From assembly GCA_019722365.1 (NCBI GenBank), contig JADFUC010001305.1:52205-116204 (forward strand): 64,000 nucleotides of DNA, written 5' to 3'. Every line of letters starts with the position of its first letter. Position 1 is the first letter of the stretch. A program made the position numbers and the translations under genes. The notes below the pieces were generated by a model that did no database searches, had not been told where the DNA came from, and saw nothing but the letters and a program-made list of their open reading frames with translations. The DNA is from Lithospermum erythrorhizon. Taxonomy: Eukaryota > Streptophyta > Magnoliopsida > Boraginales > Boraginaceae. This document shows positions 57,166-64,000 of this stretch, piece by piece.

Positions 57166-58130
57166 GGGCCACGATGTTCCAGTTGACTCTGTTGCTGGGG
57201 ATGAGGTGCAGGTTGAGGAGGATTTGGGACACGCGCAGGTGGCAGTCCAGCGGGAGGCTGATGCTCAGAGTAAGCTTTTTGACCGTTTCCTGAGGAGAGA
57301 TCCCCCAAAGTTTCTTGGGGTGGGTTCACCGATTGATGCCATTGAGTTTATTAGAGATTTGGAGACCATTTTTGAGCCCATGGGTATTGAGGTGGTGGTC
57401 GGAGTTGCTCAACACTACGGGCTGCATGAGGGTCTTCGCGATTAGTGGGGTAACCTCACGACTATCTCGACTCTAGGGGAATCGGGTGACTTGGGAGGCT
57501 GACTTTGTAGCGTTGTTGAGAGAAAATTATTCTATGAGTACCTACATGGATGCTTTGGAGAGGGATCAGTTTTGTTATTTCAGGTGATCGATACGTGGAG
57601 ATGCGAGTGGGTTTAGTGAGTTATGTCTTGTCTTGGTACCGTGAGGAGCGGAGAATTCCGCAGTTCGAGATGGAGTTGATATGGAGATTTTCCACCGTAT
57701 ATCATGATGACTTTCACCAGTTTCCATGAGTTGAGGAATGTTGCATTGAAAGTAGAGATGGAGTTGGCGAACTGAGGCGAGAGAGATTCGAAGAGGGGTC
57801 TGACGAAGTGGAAATCGATACCCGATTGGATCATGCAGTTCGAGGTTCAGGAAGGAGGACTTTCAGCCGTCTGATCCGTCAGTCGTTCAGTGCACTGTTC
57901 GCCCGAGCAGTCTGACCTTCTTTTTACCGGGTATGTCTGTCAGATCTGGTGGATCTCAGAGGGGTGTCACCAGGGTTCCGAGCGGCATTCGATGTTTTCG
58001 TTGTGGGCAGATGGGCCATAGGATGCAGGATTGTCGGGAGAGAGAGATGATTTGCTTCCGATGTCAGCAGTCTGGACACATAGCGAGAGATTGTCCTCAG
58101 TATTCGAATTAGGCGAACTAGTACATCTTC
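57166..58130 (+). pseudogene. gag of Tekay/Del-type element E2
   Basis: 57206-57445 carries RFLRRDPPKFLGVGSPIDAI and EFIRDLETIFEPMGI, the conserved gypsy gag core. The middle is broken. Two consecutive CCHC knuckles are legible at 57993-58094: CFRCGQMGHRMQDC and CFRCQQSGHIARDC. Gag would form the particle and bind RNA through the knuckles. Its start and leader are lost in the junction with LTR E2. Confidence 0.88.
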
Positions 58131-58329
58131 ACCGGCCTTGATCTGTGAGAGGGTACCAGGGAGCGGGAAAGGATGATTTGGAGTCGTGGAGGTCGAGTCG
58201 CGAGTTGGAAGTACCCCGAGGGGGAGGCCTTGGCGGAGTGGCGACCAAGCGGTGTTGAGAGGCGGATCGATGCAAATCGGCTCAGCGGGAGGCATTAGAC
58301 ACTCGAGGGTCGTGGCAGAATTACCTTGT

Positions 58330-60300
58330 TGTTGTTGATCTGAGAGGCTAGAGTACTTTTTGATTAAGGGCTACTCATTCTTTTATTTCCGGAGTTTTGT
58401 GGATATTTTACCTTTATGTCGGGAGTCTTTACTTGTTCCCCTTAATATTATGACACAATCGGAGGTCGGTTGAGGTTAGACATGTATATAGAGATTGTCC
58501 CTTAAGAGTGAGTGATCAATTGTTAGTTGTGGATCTACTTCCGTTTGAATTGGTAGATTTGATCTTATCTTTGGGAATGAATTTGGTTGGGGAGACATCG
58601 CCAAAATTGAAGATCAGCATGAGGAGATTCTTTTGCTAGTCGGGTAGATCGTGTTGTGTTTAAGGGAGATAGGAAGATTGTGCCATCAAGTTTTATTTAA
58701 GCCTTTGGAGGCAGTTGGTTGATGAAGAAAGGTTGTCTTTGGGTATAAAATTTGTGTGATGGAGCTTGGAGAGAGGAGGAAACGGGTTAGAGGATATGCG
58801 AGTTGTTCGTGAGTATGTCGATGTTTTCAGGAGGTGCGGGCTTTTACTTTGAGGAGAGAAGTGGAGTTTGGATTAGTAGTTTCGGGTCGGCACCGATTTC
58901 TATTGCCATTATAGAATGGCTCCAAGCGAGTTAGAGAGATTTGAAGACTTCGATTCTGCGGGAACTACTTGATAAGGGTTTGTCGAGGCCAAGTGTTTCT
59001 CCAGTAGGGGTGCACGGTTACATTTGTGAAAAAAGGAATATGAAGTACGGCGAGGTTGTGTATCGATCTGAGCGGTTGAATAAAGTAACCATCAAGAACC
59101 GTTACCCGTTGCCGAGGATAGATGATTTATTTGATCGGTTGAGAGTGCAGTATTTTTAGAATTGATTTGAGATCACAGGTACTGATCGAAGATTAAGGAG
59201 GGTGATATTCGAAATCGGCCTTTCGATCGAGGTATAGGCCTTATGAGTTTATGGTAATGCCGTTTAGGTTGACTAATGCACCGGCAACGTTCATGGATTT
59301 AATGAACGGGTGTTTGGGGAGTTCTTGGATAAATTTGTGATTTTGTTTTATTGATATCTACTCAGTGATTCGGGAGGAGCACGAGAGACACTTCTTGATT
59401 GTGTTGGAGACTTTGAGGCGGCACCAATTGTCTGTAACTTTAGCAAATGTAGTGCAGTTTGGAGAAAATGCAGTTCTTGGGCCGTATTGTATCCGGTGAA
59501 GGTATTTGTGTGGACCCTCGAGAGGTGGAGGCGTGGTAGTGGGGCTGACGTTCGAGTGTGACCGAGGTGAGGGAAGTTTCTTGGGTTTGGTGGTGTGCAG
59601 GGAGGTTTATGAGTTTTCTCATTGATTGCGACTCAGATGACGGTTGACCCGGAAGGGAGTTCTTTATTTGGGATGAGGATTGTGAGAGGTGTTTGAGGAG
59701 TTGAAGGCAAGTTGACTCTTGCGCGGTTTTAGCTTCCGGGTCGAGGGTTTTGTGATCTAATGATGCTTCGTACGAGGGGTTGGGCGTGTGTTGATCTGAG
59801 AATGGGAGAGTGATTTCTTATCTTCTCGGCGGTTGAGGTGTGAGGCTACCCGATCCATGTCTACAGAGTTGGCAACGATTATTTTGCGTTGAAGTTGTGG
59901 AGGCATTACTTGTGGGGTTAGATGTCAATTTTCACTAATCACGAAAGTCTGAGAGAAGTACTACCCGGCCTTGAGAGAGGATTTACCGTTAGCGAGAGTG
60001 GAGCTCGAGGATGGATGGGAGGTTATGTGTACGGATTCGGATGAGTTGAAGAAAGGGTGCTTGGCCAGGGCTGTAATGCTTGCTAGCATGCGTCCTGGTA
60101 ACCTGAATGTGAGGGACTTGAGGTTAGTGGCGGAAATGAAGAGAAATTCTTTGAGTTCGTGGCGAAATGTTTTGGTTTGTCGGTGGTGAAACATATAGAT
60201 ATCCATTAGGATTCTTCAACTCTTCACATTCATGGTGGACATGGGGAGGTATTACCATGGACTTTGTATTCGGTCTTCTAGGTGATTGAGGCGGAATGAT
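58330..60300 (+). pseudogene. Protease, reverse transcriptase and RNase H of element E2
   Basis: 58450-58700 is a degraded protease. Reverse transcriptase is best seen at 58941-59159: [17 protein letters not shown] followed by [20 protein letters not shown], typical of gypsy elements. The [10 protein letters not shown] segment lies near 59268-59300, and the YFDDIL-type catalytic region (59340-59365) is scrambled. FCNFSKC-like and RNase H fragments with WRHYLWG (59903-59923) and IFTNHESL (59930-59953) follow. The order is that of a Ty3/gypsy pol. Many frames are needed. Confidence 0.85.
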
Positions 60301-61130
60301 GGGATCTGGTGATTGTGGATAGAGGCTGTCAGTGACTCTTCTTACCTATTAAGATCTTGATGGACCGGAGAGGTTAGCGAAGATATGTTGTCGGATTGTG
60401 AGGCTGCGTAGGGTCAATGTCGATCATTCGGACCGCGATCACGAGGAATTTACCTCGAGATTCTAGAGGGGGTTTCCGGAGGCGTTGGACTAGAGTGGAG
60501 TTGAGTACATCTTTTCATCCCCAGACAGATGGGCAATCTGAGAGAACAATCCAGACTTTGGAGGATATGCTTCGGGCTTGTGTTCTGAGTTTCTCAGGGA
60601 GTTGGGATGACGAGTTGCCTAAGATGGAGTTCGCGTATAACAACAGTTTTCATGCTAGTATCCAGATGGCTCCATTTGAGGCGTTGTATGGGCGGAAGTG
60701 TCGGACTCCAGTCTGTTGGAACGAAGTGGGAGAGAGGAAAGTTTATGGTTCCGAGTTAGTTGAGAGTTCGGTGGAGAGGATCAAGTTGATACAGCAAAAC
60801 CTGAGGATAGCGCAGGACAGACAAGAAAGCGAAATATCTTGTCGTCATGGGTAAAACGTCTCGCCGAAGTTGGAGATCATGTGTTTTTGAGGATATCGCC
60901 ATGGAAGGGAATGTCACGGTTTGGGAGGAAAGGAGTAGTTGAGTCCCGTTATATTGGACCGTTTAAGATCTTGGCGAGAGTGGGACCCGTCAGAGCTTTA
61001 CCGTTTAGCTGGGCCTCTGCGGAGTTGAGCCAGGATTCACAATGTATTCCATGTGTTGTGCACGAGGAATATTCCGGATGATCGCGTATTCTTAGCTCGG
61101 TGCCGGTGGAGCTTGAAGAGGATCACCAGC
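60301..61130 (+). pseudogene. Integrase of element E2
   Basis: The 60417-60854 frame carries TSFHPQTDGQSERTIQTLED, in which HPQTDGQSER includes the catalytic Glu, followed by WDDELPKMEFAYNNSFHAS and MAPFEALYGRKCRTPVCWNE. The 60839-61081 frame gives DHVFLRISPWKGMSRFGRKG and RYIGPFKILARVGPV, the integrase C-terminal region. This part is the best preserved pol segment of the window. It would direct insertion of cDNA. Confidence 0.92.
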
Positions 61131-61290
61131 GTTGAGGAGAAAGCCGTGAGGATTCTTGATCGGAGGAAAGGTATTGAGGGACGCTAAGTGAGGTGGCCTT
61201 GGTGAGGGTGTTATGGAGGAATCGGTAGCGTAGAGGAGTGGCGTAGGGAGCAGTGTGATATGAGGCCGTTACCCTTATTTCTTGGCGTCG
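61131..61290 (+). pseudogene. Chromodomain remnant at the end of E2 integrase
   Basis: Frames give an RILDRRK segment (61151-61170), VALVRVLWRNR (61192-61227), EEWR and a final YP.FL block (61272-61283). The pattern V.I.DR....LR...I.LV.V.W......EE..WE....M...YP.LF is that of the chromovirus chromodomain, which recognises histone marks and steers integration. It is damaged in at least three places. Confidence 0.65.
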
Positions 61291-61403
61291 GGGGAATAAG
61301 TTGTTTTTGTTTATGTGTTTTATGACCTTGAGTTGTTTACGTAGTCTTTCTCTTAGTTGTTGAGTTGGGAAATTTCTGGGCGAAATTTTTATTAGGTGGG
61401 TGG

Positions 61404-62626
61404 TAGCAATAGCCCGTTAGGTATGGCGTTATTGTATTGTTTGGGGTGAGAGTTAAATTTATGTTAGAGTTATTGTTATTAAACAGGGGGCGAGAAACTA
61501 AACGAAAACCGAGCAGGCTTCATGCGATTCTTGAGAATATTTGCACGGACTCCCGTTAGGGCCTTTCATAGTTATCCGTTAAGCAGTTATTATCACTATC
61601 GTCTTAACTTAACAAATGCTTGAATGGCAAATCCCCTCCCCGAATTCCTTGAAAATTTTCTTCCATTTCTTCCCTCGTTTTATGAGGCAGGTCGCCACAA
61701 TTTCTTGGAGAGTTTCCCGAGTCATCCTCTACGTTTTAAGGTAAGAAAGTTTGAATCTTTTGGAGTATTTCTTGACTTTTGAGGATGTTGACTTTTGTTA
61801 TATTGAGTTGACCTTGAGCTTTGACATTTATAATGTCATAGAATCATTTATCCCCAGGCTTAGATTATCGTATAAGAATTGATAATAATCGATTTATGGG
61901 GTTGAAATTGTCGGGGATTATAGTTGACTTTTGTTGACATTTGTTGACTTTTCTAAATGGTGCTGTTATGGTAGAAGTGTACTCTTGGACTTTTATTAGG
62001 GTTGTTTGAGAGTGTAGGTTGTGATTTTAGGCGATTAGAGAATGTTCGGATAAAATGGGTTTTGTAAGTTGAGTGATTAATTGAGTTTGAGGTTAAAGAT
62101 GGTTAGAAGGTGATGATTAGTTGTTAATAGCGGAGCGTTAGGGCTTTTGAAACTAGTAAGTGGGGTGATAATTTAAAATGGAAAGTTGCTTAAGTTGGAA
62201 TAAAGGTTATAATAATGGGATTTTCGTTGGGTTATTTGGGAGTATAAATATGAGATGATATATATAGTAGAATATTATAGTAGAATGTTATATTACTAGT
62301 TGTACTATTTTCAAACTTTAGTCTTGTCGGCCAGTTATTTTGTATTAAAGATACAGTATTTATTCTCCGTTGCTTAGCCTTGCCGGCATTCTTGTCTTTT
62401 AGGATATATTTGTATATATATGGTATTTAGTTGAAAGTTTGAATGTACTGATGGATTTGTAAAATTTTAAAGCATTATTATTTTGAGAATATTAATGGAA
62501 AAATCAAATTTTGGATGAAGCAGTAGTTTTTAAAGCAAAATTAGATCCATCGGTTTAATTGGCTAATTGTTCGGATTATAATGATTCTCACCTCGGGCGG
62601 CCACGACCTGGGGCGGAATCATTACA
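61404..62626 (+). repeat. LTR E3 of Tekay/Del-type chromovirus
   Basis: Follows ATTAGGTGGG and reads TAGCAATAGCCCG where LTR E2 reads TGTAATAACCCG; it ends CGGAATCATTACA at 62626. The left half matches LTR E2. 62340-62440 matches about 56070-56170. The last 180 bp differ from E1/E2 apart from the terminal TTACA. Confidence 0.75.
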
Positions 62627-63964
62627 ATTTTGAGTATCGAACTGGGTTTGATTACTTGGTTTATACAATGTGGTTGTGTGTGACTTATTTTCGTTGAAGG
62701 TGGATTTGGCCAGTGATCTCACTTTTGTTAAAGTAAAGTCACTTGTTGCTTTTGTTGCGTAGACTATAGAGGATCTGCGAGTTCGTGGAAGGGTGGCCGA
62801 GAGGTCTTGGGGTAGGCCGGAGGAGGCAGTGGTAGATTAATATGGGCGTCGATGAGTAGGCGTGGACCGGCCCGGGGGTCAGTCACGTTCTTACGAGCAT
62901 GTTGAGGGAGGAGGAGGTAGACCTCGTGAAGTGTAATCTCTTTCGAGGTGGGTGAGCAGTCGAATTCGAGTAAGTTGTTTGACCCGGTTTGAAGATCCTC
63001 CGAATTTCAGGGGGGCTCGCGGAAGGCTTGAGCTATTGAGTTCATCCGGGACATGAAGTCCATTTTGAGCCGATGGGGATATTGGAGGCGAGATAGAGTG
63101 AAGTTGTCTACTTATAGACTTGAGAGTGCCAGTAATGGTGGGAGAACACAGTGCGTCCTTGTGTGAGAGAGAAGATTCTTGTTTCTGAGGCGATTTGTTG
63201 AGCTTTTCGGGAGAACTATTGGTTGGAGACCAGCTGGCGACCTTGGAGAGAGGCGATTCGGCGAGGTTCGAGGTCGGTGGAGAATCGAGAGCCGATTCGG
63301 TGATATGTGCCGGCGCCCCGATGTTTATCGGTAGGCGAAGAGGATCGCTGGAGTTCGAGGATGGAGTTGGCGTGGGAGATCGTCATGAGATCTCTTGATG
63401 GTTTTACTAGTTTCCGTGCGGTGAGGAATGCGTACGAAGATGGGAATGGAGTTAGTAGAGCGAGAGGTGAGTGGATCGAGGTCGGCTGAGACTTTCGGTT
63501 CGGTAGGCTACTAGTGCTTGAGTTCGGAGGAGAGACGGACGACAAAAGTCGTCACAGGCGAGTGCCGGTGCTCGGTAGTTACATACGAGTTATTCCGCGC
63601 TCCGCCTGCTTGGCGGTGGCGCTGCGAATCCGGCGGGTTCGAGTGGTTATTCGGGGTTCGGGGGGAGGTATGAGTTATTACCGTTGTGGTCGGTCCGGGC
63701 GCGAGCTGACGGGGATTACCGGAGAGGGTGGTCACATGTTATCGATGCAGCCCGGCCGGGGACGTACGGTGAAGGATTGCCCCAGTCTTTCAGAGAGGGA
63801 GGTGCTAGTACACCATGCGGTTCGATCACGCGAGAGGAGAAGCGTTCTGAAGTCCCGTGGTGGTTGATTCGGGGAGCCGTGGGGGCTGAGATGCGGAGCT
63901 GGAGGACCTCGGAGAGGAGTGCCGTGGAGTAGCGGCTGGCGGGCGGCTCAGGCCAGTTCATGCA
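62627..63964 (+). pseudogene. Leader and gag of a third Tekay/Del-type internal region (E3)
   Basis: After LTR E3 a primer-binding-like ATTTTGAGTATCGAACTGGG is followed by a leader and a gag remnant. RFEDPPNFRGA near 62989-63021 corresponds to RDPPKFLG in E2. The end contains two knuckle remnants, YRCGRSG (63680) and CYRCSPAGDVR..DCP-like sequence (63739-63783), matching the double knuckle of E2. The window ends inside this region. The long minus- and plus-strand frames of this GC-rich stretch are shifted versions of gag. Confidence 0.75.
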
Positions 63965-64000
63965 CCGTTACTCATCGGGAGGCACGGGATACTGATGTGG

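Noticed and set aside
63195..63964. GC-rich region with several long frames as a possible host gene
   Set aside because: It aligns by position and motifs (RFEDPPNF, double knuckle) with gag of the neighbouring chromovirus; the frames are shifted or antisense readings.

Overview
This 64-kb window looks like plant heterochromatin or intergenic DNA built almost entirely of nested, decayed transposable elements. I see no host gene, rRNA, tRNA gene or CRISPR array that I can defend. The plant assignment rests on the families present: Ty1/copia elements with initiator-Met primer-binding sites (including two SIRE/Maximus-type elements with an extra envelope-like region), an Athila-type Ty3/gypsy gag, a Tekay/Del-type chromovirus, a TTF-type hAT and an Ac-like hAT. 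A few motifs (ATACGGAGTA, a CGAAGGGAGTA end) are common in Caryophyllales, but that is only a hint. Nearly every reading frame is broken every 50-250 bases by small indels while family motifs between the breaks stay recognisable. Either the copies are very indel-damaged or the assembly is an unpolished long-read one, so coding entries are given as pseudogenes.

Layout. (1) 1-4390, 9598-11018 and 19775-22870 form one copy of a large segmental duplication: truncated hAT, SIRE-type LTR 'A', copia 'B', Athila. Copy 1 was later invaded by copia 'C' (4391-9595) and by SIRE-type copia 'D' (11019-19774), both with target-site duplications. (2) 22870-25601 holds an LTR-like block between 15-bp direct repeats and AT-rich spacer. 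(3) 25602-45300 is the second, fuller copy: TTF-type hAT on the minus strand (26567-28900), SIRE-type array A with three LTR pieces (30117-39240), a LINE 3' part (39241-39570 and 44212-45300) split by copia B (39571-44206, TSD GTTAT), and an Athila remnant inside B. (4) 45921-49128 is an Ac-like hAT with GC-rich ends and a subterminal array of GGTACCACGTT-type motifs. (5) 50590-64000 is a run of Tekay/Del-type chromovirus in which LTRs and internal regions alternate (LTR-int-LTR-int-LTR-int), with minisatellites inside the middle LTR.

How the parts relate. Insertion order can be read from nesting: LINE, then B into the LINE, then Athila into B, then the segmental duplication, then C and D into copy 1 only. 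For C, copy 2 still carries the unoccupied site at 41134-41138. SIRE element A is complete in outline in copy 2 but collapsed to one LTR plus a gag stub in copy 1, as expected from LTR-LTR recombination. None of the elements looks able to encode intact proteins as written. I did not find a convincing new biological system. The most interesting signals are the dated nesting history, the LTR-sharing arrays, the hAT subterminal motif array and the 15-bp repeats around an LTR-like block.
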